A stretch of 64,000 nucleotides of DNA from Ypsolopha sequella (Eukaryota; Arthropoda; Insecta; Lepidoptera; Ypsolophidae): contig OW204012.1 in NCBI GenBank assembly GCA_934047225.1, forward strand, positions 11,408,001 through 11,472,000, in the 5' to 3' direction. The translations under genes and the position numbers were made by a program. Of this stretch, positions 1 through 11,270 are shown piece after piece; position 1 is the stretch's first letter; the number at the start of each line of letters is the position of its first letter. The notes under the pieces were generated by a model. The model ran no database searches, was not told the origin of the DNA, and was given only the letters and a program-made list of their open reading frames with translations.

Positions 1-305
1 TTTATAATTACCATAACCCATGATATTAGCAAAAATAAAATATTGTATATCCAAATAGAAAAATTCCTTCAGATCTTGTATATGGTATATCCATTTTTGC
101 TCAAAGTGAACGCATCCAAATCTAAAACTTCATGCTTTTGTATGGTATATCCATCTGCCAACCAATCAGCAACAAGCATGCTCGTGACGTCACAGCCACA
201 TGACGCCATTTTGTTTGCTTATTATTTGTTGTGATACGAATGGAGTAGCAATTTTTTGGCTAAAATAATCGATAGAAACAGCTACGTTGTAGTTTTCGTG
301 GCAAA
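1..305. repeat. Outer repeat A of the large inverted-repeat complex
   Basis: This segment returns almost unchanged, inverted, at about 1885-2190, so the block 306-1884 is flanked by ~300-bp inverted repeats. It contains several copies of the motif TGGTATATCC. A short open frame rich in that motif (reading MVYP repeatedly) exists in both copies but has no gene-like features. The element may begin outside the window. Confidence 0.75.
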
Positions 306-921
306 TATCGCTGCCCTAGTGCTTGAATATGGTATAGACCATTTAGCTAATTTTACAGGAGACGTTTTTTTTTGTTTACTCGGGTATTAGAAGAATTTTA
401 GCATACCTAACGATGTTTAAGGAATGATGTTATGTACTTTGTTATGAAAATATAACTTAATAATAAAATATTTAAGCCAAACACTGCTTATTTTCAGTTT
501 TAAAGTGGATATACAATAAAATGAGTCAACCGAAATTGTCTTATTGGATATACGATACACTGACGTGGATGTACGGTAGTATAACCAATCTTCAGGTCCG
601 TGCTTGTTTATTGTATAGACTTTTTGTATGTACAGCATGTTCGGTTTTATGTTTTTTTTTTATTATTATTGTTGTATTAAATTATAGGGTTGCAGATGTG
701 GAACCATTAGGGATCCTAAAAAAAAATGGAAACCTTTATGTCAAAACCTTGTATAAGTAAAAAACTGCTAGACTAGACTGCTAATAGTAAAATATAGTAG
801 AATTATGTAAAGTGCGGCTTTTCCAAGATTTAGGAAATCTGTATACCTTTTTTTTTTAATTTCTACAAATCTTGTAGAAAGTACACTTTAAAAGCAAAAA
901 TTATTATTACATTATCCTACA

Positions 922-1169
922 TCCTACTAATATTATAAATGGAAAAGTTTGTGAATGTGTTTGTTAATGTGTACGTACATGTTTGTTACCACTTAACTCC
1001 GTAACTACTCAACCGATTGGACTGAAATTTTATTTCAGTATTTATAAAATTAATATTTCTAGACCTGGAATAGGATATAGGCTACTTTTTATTCTAAAAA
1101 GTATATGTAGTTTCCATGGAATAGCCAAGAAACGATATCCACGTGAGCGAAGCCGCGGGCAAAAGCTAG
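922..1169 (+). mobile_element. Short non-autonomous Helitron (Lep1-like)
   Basis: Begins TCCTACTAATATTATAAATG and ends GCGGGCAAAAGCTAG, inserted between A and T. TC at the 5' end, CTAG (CTRR type) at the 3' end and an A/T target fit Helitrons, and this terminal pair is typical of short lepidopteran Helitrons. No Rep/helicase coding sequence is present. Confidence 0.75.
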
Positions 1170-3009
1170 TTATTTAAAAAAGGTTACGTTTACCAAAAAA
1201 AAAACGAACAAATAAGATTTAAAAAGAAATGATATTATTTAAAGAATTATTACAAAAAAAAAAGGATTTATTAAGGATTTATTTAGGCTTTCAACCTAAA
1301 AACTGTTTTTAGAGCTTCTTGAATGGATTTGATAAATCTGTTTTATTTTACACGTTCTAATACTTTGAATGTTTATAAAAACAATATTTTAAAATGCAAG
1401 CCAATTTTTTGTTTTTTTTTTACATTTTTGTGAACCTGGTCCTTATAAACAAAACACATATTCGGATTCTTATGAAAAAAAAATGTTTCAAACAAAACAA
1501 AGAAATTTTCAAGGAACCTATCCAATTAAAACTGTTAGTAAAATCATGCACCAAGATAGCCAACCCTTGCCCAAAACACGAAATTTGATAAATCACTAAT
1601 TTTGAAAAGTCATAAACTTGGTTAAAATAAGAACTTGTCTCAGGTACTAATTGTAGCTAAAAGAAACCAAGTATTTATGTAACTCTTGTACATTTAATCT
1701 TGTACCGTACTCAGTCAGACAAAACTGAATAAAGTCAAGAACAAAATTTAACCAACCTGTATCAATTGTATAGAAAACGCTTACACTGAGTAAAATCAAA
1801 AGATTATCAATAAATCGGCAACGCTCCTTTCTTAACTCATCTCAAAATGTGTGTGGTCCTTTTTTTCCTTCGTAACAGACATATTTGCCACGAAAACTAC
1901 AACGTAGCTGTTTCTATCGATTATTTTAGCCAAAACATTGCTACTCCATTCGTATCACAACAAATAATAAGCAAACAAAATGGCGGCATGTGGCTGTGAC
2001 GTCACGAGAATGCTTGTTGCTGATTGGTTGGCAGATGGATATACCATACAGAAGCATGAAGTTTTAGATTTGGATGCGTTCACTTTGAGCAAAAATGGAT
2101 ATACCATATACAAGATCTGAAGAAAGTTTTCTATTTGGATATACAATATTTTATTTTTGCTAATATCATGGGTTATGGTAATTATAAAGCAAATTTTGTG
2201 ACATTATATGGTGCGTTATGAGTAAATACACAGTTTTACTTGAAAAAACCAATTTCTCAAAAATGGTCTATACCATATACAAGTATTGGAGCAGCGATAT
2301 GTCTGTTACGAAGGAAAAAAAGGACCACACACATTTTGAGATGAGTTAAGAAAGGAACGTTGCCGATTTATTGATATTCTTTTGATTTTACTTTGTGTAA
2401 GCGTTTTCTATACAATTGATACAGGTTGGTTCAATTTTGTTCTTGACTTTATTCAGTTTTGTCTGCCTGAGTACGGTACAAGATTAAATGTACAAGAGTT
2501 ACATAAATACTTGGTTTCTTTAGCTACAATTAGTACCTGAGACAAGTTCTTATTACCCAAGTTTATGACTTATCAAAATTAGTGATTTATCAAATTTCGT
2601 GTTTTGGGCAAGGGTTGGCTATCTTGGTGCATGATTTTAATAATAGTTTTAATTGGATAGGTTCCTTGAATATTTCTTTGTTTTGTTTGAAACAATTTTT
2701 TTTCATAAGAATCCGAATATGTGTTTTGTTTATAAGGACCAGGTTCACAAAAATGTAAATAAAACTAAAAAAGTGGCTTGCATTTTAAAATATTGTTTTT
2801 ATAAACATTCAAAGTATTAGAAAGTGTAAAATAAAACATATTTATCAAATCCATTCAAGAAGCTCTAAAAACAGTTTTTAGGTTCAAAGCCTAAATAAAT
2901 CCTTAATAAATCCTTTTTTTTTTTTAATATGTAGTGCTTTAAATAATATCATTTCTTTTTAAATCTTATTTGTTCGTTTTTTTTTGGTAAACGTAACATT
3001 TTTAAATAA

Positions 3010-3244
3010 CTAGCTTTTGCCCACGGCTTCGCTCACGTGGATATCGTTTCTTTGCTATTCCATGGAAACTACATATACTTTTTAGAATAAAAAGTAGCCT
3101 ATGTCCTATTCCAGGTTTAGAAATATATTGGTGCAAAATTTCAGTCCAATCGGTTGAGTAGTTACGGAGTTAAGTGGTAACAAACATGTACGTACACATT
3201 AACAAACACATTCACAAACTTTCCCATTTATAATATTAGTAGGA
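3010..3244 (-). mobile_element. Short Helitron, partner copy in the right arm
   Basis: Reverse-complement counterpart of the 922-1169 element, at the mirrored place in the right arm of the giant inverted repeat. Same TC start and CTAG end. Confidence 0.75.
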
Positions 3245-3866
3245 TGTAGGATAATGTAATAATAATTTTTGCTTTTAAAGTGTACTTTCTACAAGATTTG
3301 TAGAAATTAAAAAAAAAGGTATATAGATTTCCTAAATCTTGGAAAAGCCGCACTTTACATAATTCTACTATATTTTACTATTAGCAGTGTAGTCTAGCAG
3401 TTTTTTACTTATACAAGGTTTTGACATAAGGGTTTCCATTTTTTTTAGGATCCCTAAGGGTTCCATATCTGCAACCCTATAATTTAATACAACAATAATA
3501 ATAAAAAAACCATAAAACCGAACATGCTGTACATACAAAAAGTCTATACAATAAACAAGCACGGATCTGAAAATTGGTTATACTACCGTACATCCACGTC
3601 AGTGTATCGTATATCCAATAAGACAATTTCGGTTGACTCATTTTATTGTATATCCACTTTAAAACTGAAAATAAGCAGTGTTTGGCTTAAATATTTTATT
3701 ATTAAGTTATATTTTCATAACAAAGTTCATAACATCATTCCTAAAACATCGTTAGGTATGCTAAAATTCTTCTAATACCCGAGTAAACAAAAAAAAACGT
3801 CTCCTGTAAAATTAGCTAAATGGTCTATACCATATTCAAGCACTAGGGCAGCGAAATGTTGGAGAA

Positions 3867-5290
3867 TTAGCCAAGTAAACGCTACAGAATTGGGTAGTTC
3901 TGTTTTTTAATGATTGATTAATTTGCATAAACTAAGAATAACACAAAATTATGATTAAGTGCTCCTACGTCACGGTTTTAGCAAAGTACAAATAGAAATA
4001 ATAAAATAAATCAGAAACGAAAATTTCAAGGTATAAATAAAAATATGTTATGATTTCAGCAAGAAATTTCGCGAATGTTGTAATTTTCATGATATTATAA
4101 AAATAATTGAAATATATTTTTAAATCATATTTTATACAGCTTTAGGACAAATTTATGGTCATGAAAAAGAAGAATTGCCCAATTAGCGCTATAAACATTG
4201 ATAGTAGAATTAGCACAAATAAACGTAGAAGAATTAGCACAGTAAACGAGGGGAACATTAGCACAGTTAACACTAGATAATTAGCACTATAAATATGGAA
4301 GCATTGACATTAATTTGAATATTAGCGTAGAATATGCATAGTAGAATTAGAAAAAATAAATGTAGAAAATTTTGCGCAGTAACCGGGCCATATTAGTATA
4401 GCCTTAGTCATGCGAGAATTGCCGTGATAAACGTAGAATATTAGCATAGTAGAATAAGCACAAATAAACGTAGAAGAATATTAGCACAGTAAACGAGGGG
4501 AACATTAGCACAGTTAACACTAGATGATTAACACTATAAACATGGAAGAATTGACATTATGAGCGTAGAATATTAGCGTAGAATATGCATAGTAGAAATA
4601 GAAAAAAAAAATGTAGAAAATTTTGCGCAGGGCTATATTAGAGAGTTGGCATGCGAGAATTGCCGTGATAGACGTAGAATATTAGCATAGTAGAATGAGC
4701 ACAAATAAACGTAGAAGAATATTAGCACAGTAAACGAGGGGAACATTAGCACAGTTAACACTAGATGATTAGCACTATAAACATGGAAGAATTGACATCA
4801 TAAACGTAGAATATTAGCGTAGAATATGCATAGTAGAAATAGAAAAAAAAAATGTAGAAAATTTTGTGCAGGGCTATGTATATTAGAGAGTTGGCATGCG
4901 AGAATTGCCGTGATAGACGTAGAATATTAGCATAGTAGAATGAGCACAAATAAACGTAGAAGAATAATATTAGCACAGTAAACGAGGGGAACATTAGCAC
5001 AGTTAACACTAGATGATTAGCACTATAAACATGGAAGTAGAATATTAGCGTAGAATATGCGTAGTAGAATTAGAAAAAATAAATGTAGAAAAATTTGCAC
5101 AGTAACCGGGGGACAAGCATAGTTAGCCTTAGAGAATTATCAGAATAAACATGTGAGAATTGCTATGATAAACTTAGAATATAAGCACATGAAAAGTGAA
5201 TGAATAACCATAGTACAATTAGCACAATAAATGTAGAATCAGAACAGTAAATACGAGACAGTAAGCACGATAAATGTGCGAGAAAAGGAG
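3867..5290. repeat. Satellite-like array, 241-245 bp higher-order unit
   Basis: The basic motif, variants of GAATTAGCACAATAAACGTA, recurs every 20-30 bp from about 3867 to 5290. Between 4202 and about 5130 it is organised in a longer unit: the sequence TAGTAGAATNAGCACAAATA restarts at 4202, 4447, 4688 and 4933, spacings of 245, 241 and 245 bp. Flanking parts are diverged. Open frames across it are repeat artefacts. Confidence 0.85.
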
Positions 5291-5645
5291 TGGTTTAGCA
5301 ATAAAATCAATTATATAAGCGATATTTGGTCTGAGTCCTTAAGTTTGGAACACATCTTGTTTAAATTTTTTTAAGAATAAATAAATGCCTGTTTATTTTC
5401 AGATTAAAAATCCACAGGTCGGTTAGTGTTAGGCTTAAAACTAGGTTAGTAAAACAAAGGGAACATGTACAAAATTGATTATATAAATAACCCAATGGAT
5501 CGTTATCCAGGATTTCTGGATGGGACAATCCATTCGGTCCGCAATCATCTTCAGGATGCTGTTGCCACAATCCATAGTTGCTATCCATAAAGGGCTCCGT
5601 TCACTTTATTTCCATATATTAAATTGTATTCACAGTTCACTATTA
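5291..5645. other. No recognisable gene
   Basis: A short open frame on the minus strand (5361-5588, MDSNYGLWQQHPEDDCGPNG at its start) has no family I recognise and no splice or start context. The segment may be an old repeat fragment. Confidence 0.3.
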
Positions 5646-6180
5646 GCTTGATTAAGACTGTAACCGAGCCTAGAGCATGACCAACTCCAGGCTATCTAGG
5701 ATTCGTTTGAAGAAATTCGGAATTCGAATTTTTTCAATACTCCTTGTATTGAAAAAAATATATTTGGTTTATTAATCTTTTCTCTAGGGATCTTACGTAT
5801 AAACAATGTACTAAGATTTATACATTTGTAAAATAAAAATGTTTTGCACACTCTTCTTTTTTGGTTTTCAAACGTTCGCTTCAAGAACGCGGTTAAGAGA
5901 TCAACTTGTTTTTTTTTTCATAAAATAGGTAATAGAAATATGAAGGTGTATCACCTAAACTCAATATTTTTTCCCTACAAAATATTTCAGTATTAGCTAA
6001 AAACACACCAATTTGTTGTTTCGCTGCGTGATCACTAGTTATTACGCGTCCAAGAAAAAGAGGCCGAAGAGCCAACATACAATCGCCTCTATGAAAAGCA
6101 AATAAAGTCTTTGCCATTAGACTTATTGTGCTGGACGGATAATAAAAAAAGTTGCTAGACTATGCCATCTTCTTAATATT
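5646..6180 (+). repeat. Dispersed repeat family R1, copy 1
   Basis: Shares long stretches (for example TATCTAGGATTCGTTTGAAG and ACGCGTCCAAGAAAAAGAGG) with 46138-46400 and 47012-47455. No terminal repeats or coding region are clear. Probably a non-autonomous transposon. Confidence 0.7.
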
Positions 6181-6372
6181 GTTTCCTTTACCTCCAGGAG
6201 AGGAGCGGGGAAGAATGTCAAAGAAGACACGTCGGGGACCCTGACGAGCGAAAAGGAGACCAAAGAATCAAAACCGGACATAGAGATGCGGATAATGTGG
6301 CAACGGCGAGAGCGATACCAAGACGCGGTAATTATACTCATTAAAGTTTGGCTATCGAAAGGCTAGTGTACG

Positions 6373-6820
6373 TAGGGTTGCCAACTTTTTTTAGAAGAAA
6401 TAAAGTACATCTGATTTCAGGGAAGGTAAATAAAAAGTACGGTCCTTTAGAAAAAAGTATTCTTTATTCAAGGGAGATCAAAGATTTAAAAAAAAAAATG
6501 TCACGGTAGCTGCGGGCGGTAGGAACTAGGAAGGCCAGACTACATACTAACATCCTCAAATCCTTTTGTGAAACTGTATTTTTTGTGCTATTTGCATAAA
6601 CACAAACGCACAACATAAAAATATCATCCACAATGAAGGAAGTCATACATTTTCCCTTGGATTTCTTTACTGCTCTGTTTTTGTTTTCAGTTTACGTCTA
6701 ATTTTATGTAAAGATTGAAATATAGTATTTTTACGTACTTTATTGGTAATCAAAAGTACAAAGTACAGGGACCCAAAATAACGTAAGATACTTTATTTTA
6801 AAGTACGGTTGGCAACCCTA
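6373..6820. mobile_element. Non-autonomous hAT element (448 bp) with 8-bp TSD
   Basis: Terminal inverted repeats TAGGGTTGCCAAC and GTTGGCAACCCTA are flanked by a perfect 8-bp duplication AGTGTACG (6365-6372 and 6821-6828). An 8-bp TSD is diagnostic of the hAT superfamily. The inside is AT-rich with no transposase. It interrupts the GC-rich sequence that continues at 6821. Confidence 0.88.
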
Positions 6821-7215
6821 AGTGTACGCCCCGCAGCGTTACGCCAGGGCCATAGCTTCAGGCTTCTGGCGGCGCTTCTTGCTGCGCTTCCGGGCGGTTT
6901 TTGCGACGGGCTTTGCCCTGCCACGACACCCGTCGGCGCCTTCCGCCGCATTGGATGTATAGCGCGCTCGCTCGCTCAAAGCGCTCGACACTAGGTTCGT
7001 CCTGTGCGCTCGATCACTGTTTCAACCGCCCGCCTCCCTGCACACCGCCGTCCCGAGAGCGCAAGTCACTCGAAGCTAGACAAGACGCGCGAGCGGTGAC
7101 CTATGGCCGGCTCTATACAACTTCATACATTTGTTCTCTCCGCCAGCGCTGTCGCACGAAGAACCGCTTGGCACGCCTCTCGAAGCCTGAAGCTGTGGCC
7201 GACCGGTTAAAGATA
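6821..7215. other. GC- and CpG-rich island, unidentified
   Basis: About 390 bp far more GC- and CpG-rich than the surroundings. One open frame (6901-7248, +) crosses it but matches no protein I know. The island could be a promoter or first exon, or part of an LTR or LINE. I cannot tell which. Confidence 0.4.
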
Positions 7216-7373
7216 AAATATAGTTATAAAGATAATTTATTTGCATAAATTTTGGTATACATAAAGATGGTGAGATATTTATCTATTTATTTAGGTTTTT
7301 CAACAGACACACACTTACCGTTTACAATTACAAGATATAACAAAGCAAACCACAGTGAGCATCAAATTACAGA

Positions 7374-8236
7374 AAAACCGGCCAAGTGCGAGTCGGGCTC
7401 GCGCATAAAGGGTTCTGTATCATTATCTATAAAAACGGCAAAAAAAACATGTCTGTTGTATGGGAGCCCCCTTAAATATTTAATTTATTCTGTTTTTTAG
7501 TATTTGGAAAAAGACTATATGAGACAGGTAGACAAAGATATATTATGTTTTTCTTTTTTTCATTAACCTGAATTCCTGCTGTCTTGTATTTTCTTATCCC
7601 TTGGTTAAAGTAGATATGAGTCATATATTGAATAATATAAGTTTTATGTTGAAAAAAAAGACATGATCTTGCTCAGTTTCTTGCCCTTCTTCTTAGCAAG
7701 ACTAATCGAATGGGCGGAGGTAGGCATGTATTTATATGTAACCTACCTATTAGTATGTAGTATATAGGATGGGATTTGGTCGGCCGCCTGGATTCGTGCT
7801 GAGGGCTCGGTTGGTGATCATTGAACCTTGTTCCTGGTCCCTGGCCGGGTCTCCGGTATGGGTTCGGGCGGTTGATAGGATTTTACCTTGTATAATATAT
7901 ATTTTACCTATCATTTAAATCGTAAACATATTGTTACATAAATTAAATAAACCTTTAAATTAGTTCATGTACATTTATTATTTTATTACATATATTTATT
8001 TTATTAGATTAAATTTGACGTATAAAAAGTGTATATATCTATACCTGCTTTGCAAAATAAACTATTTGAATTTGAATTGAATTTGTTGTTATAACGGCAA
8101 CATAAATACATCATCTGTGAAAATTTCAACTGTCTAACTATCACGGTTCATGAGATACAGCCTGGTGACAGACGGACAGCGGAGTCTTAGTAATAGGTTC
8201 CCGTTAGTTACCCTTTGGGTACGGAACCAAATACAA
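7374..8236 (+). repeat. Dispersed repeat R2 (CGGCCAAGTGCGAGTCGG type), interrupted
   Basis: Starts with ACCGGCCAAGTGCGAGTCGG and ends with CCCTTTGGGTACGGAACC. Other copies are at 40834-41128 and, inverted, 50660-50930; a fragment is near 10046-10096. In this copy the LINE tail at 7504-8096 has split it after TTTTTAGTATTTG. This repeat is very common in Lepidoptera; its class is not clear from the sequence. Confidence 0.75.
7504..8096 (+). mobile_element. 5'-truncated retroelement 3' end with GAATTT tail
   Basis: Contains the conserved block CTGGCCGGGTCTCCGGTATG and ends AAAATAAACTATTTGAATTT with GAATTT units. Relatives are at 24699-25225 (-), 27957-28222 (-), 47693-47806, 57255-57492 and 58285-58432. 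Truncated 5' ends and a simple-repeat 3' tail fit a LINE 3' UTR or a SINE driven by one. No reverse transcriptase is attached here. Confidence 0.7.
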
Positions 8237-8489
8237 ATACAAATTATTTATTTGGTTTAAAATTTATGTATACAAATACAATAAAAGAAGTTGAAGATAA
8301 TTTATAACTCATAACAATGAGACTAAATTTAAACTTATTAATTTGAATTTGTACTTTCTAAATGAACAGGAAAACAAATTAAAGGCTTGAGAATCTTTTA
8401 CAAAAAGGTCGTTATGCTGTCTGCACATTCTATTTATAATGGAGTATTTACCAACATTGGTTCGTGCTGAACGATGATAAAATGGACGG

Positions 8490-8700
8490 TAGTTAAGGCG
8501 ATACGTAAAACTTTTAGCGTCCCTGTATCCATATGCTAAAAAATCCTCAGTGCGAGTGGGACGGATTCGTGAAAAAATTGCAAAAAGTCGGTTTTTTATT
8601 AATATAAAATGTACTAAGCTATTTTGTCAAAAAGATTTTTTAGAAGACTTTACAAATACATAATATCCACATTTTGAATGCAATTTTACAATGAAATTAG
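8490..8700 (+). repeat. Diverged TTAA-flanked MITE fragment
   Basis: Starts at GTTAAGGCGATACG and shares AACTTTTAGCGTCCCTGT with the right end of the copies at 40229-40650 and 61416-62070. The other end is not clear. Confidence 0.5.
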
Positions 8701-8865
8701 TTAGGATTTCAGAATTATAGGAAAAATCAGCTGTCCCATACAAAAGTTACATAATTACTCGGCCAAAATGTATAATTGTTTATTTTTTTCAAGATTTTTC
8801 TTTTTTTTTTTACGGAAAGTTGTTCGTGTGCACGAGTACTATCGCTAGTTTCCGGATTCTGTTTA

Positions 8866-9845
8866 TTTTTGTCACTGTCACTCCAAGCGAAAGAACGCGC
8901 AGTGCGAGAGGGGCGGATTCAGGGCAAATGAGAAAAAGTTTATATTTTTATAAAAAAAACTAAAATTTCCAAAATCAAATTTCTAGATATGGTTGAAATC
9001 CATTTATTAAAATATAATTGAGTTCTGTACATGGTTTCTATTCGTCCAATGAGGAGAAAAAGTGTACATGAAGATCTCATTTCAATAATTATTTTTATCG
9101 AGTAAATGTATACAAACATGTTTTCAAAAAACAAAACCCTAGATTATACAGTGTGTCCCTCGTACAAGTGCACATCCGAAAGTGGGTGAAACTTGATCGA
9201 AATATATCGACAAAAACAAAGAAAAAATATATTTTGAATTTTTTTTCTAATCTTGAAAAAATACTCTACCTGGGTATCTTTGTATGGGACGCGAGCGCAG
9301 TGCCTTTGGTTAACCGCTCGTAGAAAATATTGTATTTATGATAGAAAGTTGTATTTTTTTTTTTTTTGTTAGAACGATAATGGAATAGGCAATGATAAAT
9401 AGGAATAAAAGTATAGTAAAACGGGGACATTATTTTGAAAAAATTGACTATTATTGAAAAAAAATACGGAAAAATTAAAGAAATAATCTTTTAGGATATT
9501 ATTTTTATGGTAATGGTAGTTGATTATGTTTTGTTTTTGATTTGGTATGCAACGTCTATTTTTTCAGGATTATAACAGTTTTATTTCCTTGCATTACTTG
9601 CGGTAGATCAAAAGTTATGACATATTTTATACATAGTCTCCACGGTAGGCAAAAAAAAATTTAAAACGTAAATTTATAAAACAAAGATTAAAAAAAAAAA
9701 ACTTTTTTGTCGATAAAATAAGGTCTAGTTTCACCCCTTTTCGGGTGTGCACTTGTACGAGGGACACACTGTATAGTCTAAATGCATATACCAGAAATTT
9801 ATTGAAATTTTTCGTGTATTGTAAAAATATATACTTTTACTATAC
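8866..9845 (+). mobile_element. TTAA-family MITE copy, interrupted by a TA-flanked element
   Basis: Carries the family sequence TCACTCCAAGCGAAAGAACG and, after the insertion, ATGCATATACCAGAAATTTA. Its own left TTAA end is lost. The 623-bp element at 9149-9771 sits inside it. Confidence 0.65.
9149..9771. mobile_element. 623-bp non-autonomous Tc1/mariner-type element, TA target
   Basis: Inverted ends of about 45 bp start CAGTGTGTCCCTCGTACAAG on both strands and are flanked by TA. The related host MITE at 26331 reads AGATTATATAGTC with no insertion, so the duplicated bases are TA. No transposase inside. Confidence 0.8.
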
Positions 9846-10045
9846 CTATATTTATTGGCAATGGTTTCGAGAAATCTCTAAAAAAACCCAAAAATATGTA
9901 TGTCCCCCCCCTCATCTCCAAAACTGGTGGACCAAAAAATATGAAAAAAATCATGGTAATATGTGTTTACGTAAAGATTACAGGAAAAATAAAGCGGTTG
10001 AGAAATTCACGAAAAAAAATGACAAAATTAAATTTGTCATCCACA

Positions 10046-10100
10046 GTTTGGAACCCTAAGTACGCGAGTCTGACTCGCACTTGGCCAGTTTTTTATGGAA
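10046..10100 (-). repeat. Fragment of dispersed repeat R2
   Basis: Reads GGAACCCTAAGTACGCGAGT then GACTCGCACTTGGCCAGTTT, the inverted end of the R2 repeat. The rest is missing. Confidence 0.6.
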
Positions 10101-10500
10101 AAGGTATTTTTAGGTATTTGGTGCACAATAAAGAGTATTTGTCTGGTCTTGTCTTTATTATTGAAACATTCCGCTTAGAGCTTGCTACCCTTGTCTCATC
10201 CATACATCTATCTTCCTCAGTTCCAACCTTCATCGGGCGCCCCCCGCGAGCCCCGCGCCGCCGCCCTCTCTCGCCGTCCCTCGTCATACTGAATCGTTTC
10301 TTCAGACTGTCCAAGAGTTCGTCAAGAGGAGCTACTGGTAAGTTTAAAGGATTCCGTATATTCCAGGGATTCACGGGATTTTGCAGAACGGTCGTGGATA
10401 TCGATAGATTTGATTTTATGGGTGGAAGAGTGGTCCTCTGATGTAAAGGAATACTCGAGACGAAGACGGTTTGCGGGGGGAGGTCTACAGGTGAGTACAA
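10101..10500 (+). promoter_or_regulatory. GC-rich segment, possible promoter/5' exon or LTR remnant
   Basis: An AATAAAG box near 10127 and TTTATTATTG near 10155 are followed by a CpG-rich stretch to about 10290 and two donor-like sites (CTACTG/GTAAGT near 10336 and CTACAG/GTGAGTA near 10493). Either a 5' UTR exon for the candidate mini-gene at 11016 or a solo LTR would fit. I found no flanking duplication. Confidence 0.3.
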
Positions 10501-10545
10501 AAGTACTAACACTAGAGTGGACGCGTGGGCTACAGGTGTAGACCA

Positions 10546-10698
10546 GGAGCCGTATTTTTGGATCGTTCGAATTCAATTCACGTGCGAAAATATATACCTG
10601 TTTCATCTTACAAATGACAAGTTCTGATGTGCTGCGTGAGATGGGTATACACTTTCGCTCGTGAATTAAAAACGAACGATTCAAAAATACGGCTCCAG
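10546..10698. repeat. Imperfect foldback, arms about 58 bp
   Basis: The left arm starts GGAGCCGTATTTTTGGATCG and the right arm is its inverted partner ending AAAAATACGGCTCC. Identity is roughly 80 percent by eye. Probably a small foldback transposon; the length would also suit a long hairpin RNA. Confidence 0.65.
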
Positions 10699-10847
10699 GG
10701 TATATTATTGGTGCTTCTTTCTCAAACGCGTCACACTACTGCGCTATTCTTCCGTGTATTCCTCTACTATGGACCCCCGCGTCGCTCAGTAGCGTGTCGC
10801 TACCCTCAGCACACGGACTTCAGAACAGAACGACTAATAAAGTGGAT

Positions 10848-11270
10848 GGGCTGCGTATGTAGCCCGCGCGACCGTTCAAGGAATGTGATAAATCCCTATT
10901 ATTTATGCAAAAATTGTACTAATATTTTAAGAGTACTTCATTTTCGTGTAATTTTTGCATGTTACATACCGTTTCATAACAAATATACTTAGTATTAATA
11001 TCTTTTTAGGCAATCATGGCGGCGTCTGCGTCTCATGTTGATTATTCCAAGTATTCTATTGTTTCGTTAAAAAGTACCTAAAAAATTCATGTTTTTTATT
11101 TTTTCAATATTAAACGATAAAAATAAAGATGATTTTTGATGAATAAAGATGATAATTGATGATTCATTAAATTAAAAACTTTTTCATTCTACCTAAAGAT
11201 GACCCACAATATTTGCATTCAAAATGGGCTACACATGTACCCCGCGCGACCGTTTCAGGAGTCAATTTGG
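10848..11270 (+). repeat. Two copies of CCGCGCGACCGTTCAAGGA-type sequence
   Basis: GGGCTGCGTATGTAGCCCGC (10848) and GGGCTACACATGTACCCCGC (11225) begin similar stretches of about 40 bp on either side of the candidate first coding exon. Meaning unknown. Confidence 0.45.

Larger units (their letters stand above)
309..3853. repeat. Giant inverted repeat, arms 309-1884 and 2297-3853
   Basis: The two arms are reverse complements over about 1.56 kb with few mismatches and small indels. The spacer (1885-2296) holds an inverted copy of positions 1-305 plus about 100 bp that again resembles the start of the left arm. Each arm carries a short Helitron at the equivalent place, so the Helitron entered before the arms were duplicated. 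No transposase or other coding region is visible in the arms. Confidence 0.88.

Noticed and set aside
43..234. 63-residue open frame, also present inverted at 1955-2146
   Set aside because: The two copies reflect the inverted repeat, and the MVYP repeats come from the TGGTATATCC motif. No gene-like context.
3867..5290. Regularly spaced repeats as a possible CRISPR array
   Set aside because: Units are diverged, contiguous and AT-rich without unique spacers, in a eukaryotic context. It is a satellite-like array.
6901..7248. 115-residue open frame in the GC-rich island
   Set aside because: GC-rich sequence lacks stop codons by composition, and no domain is recognisable.
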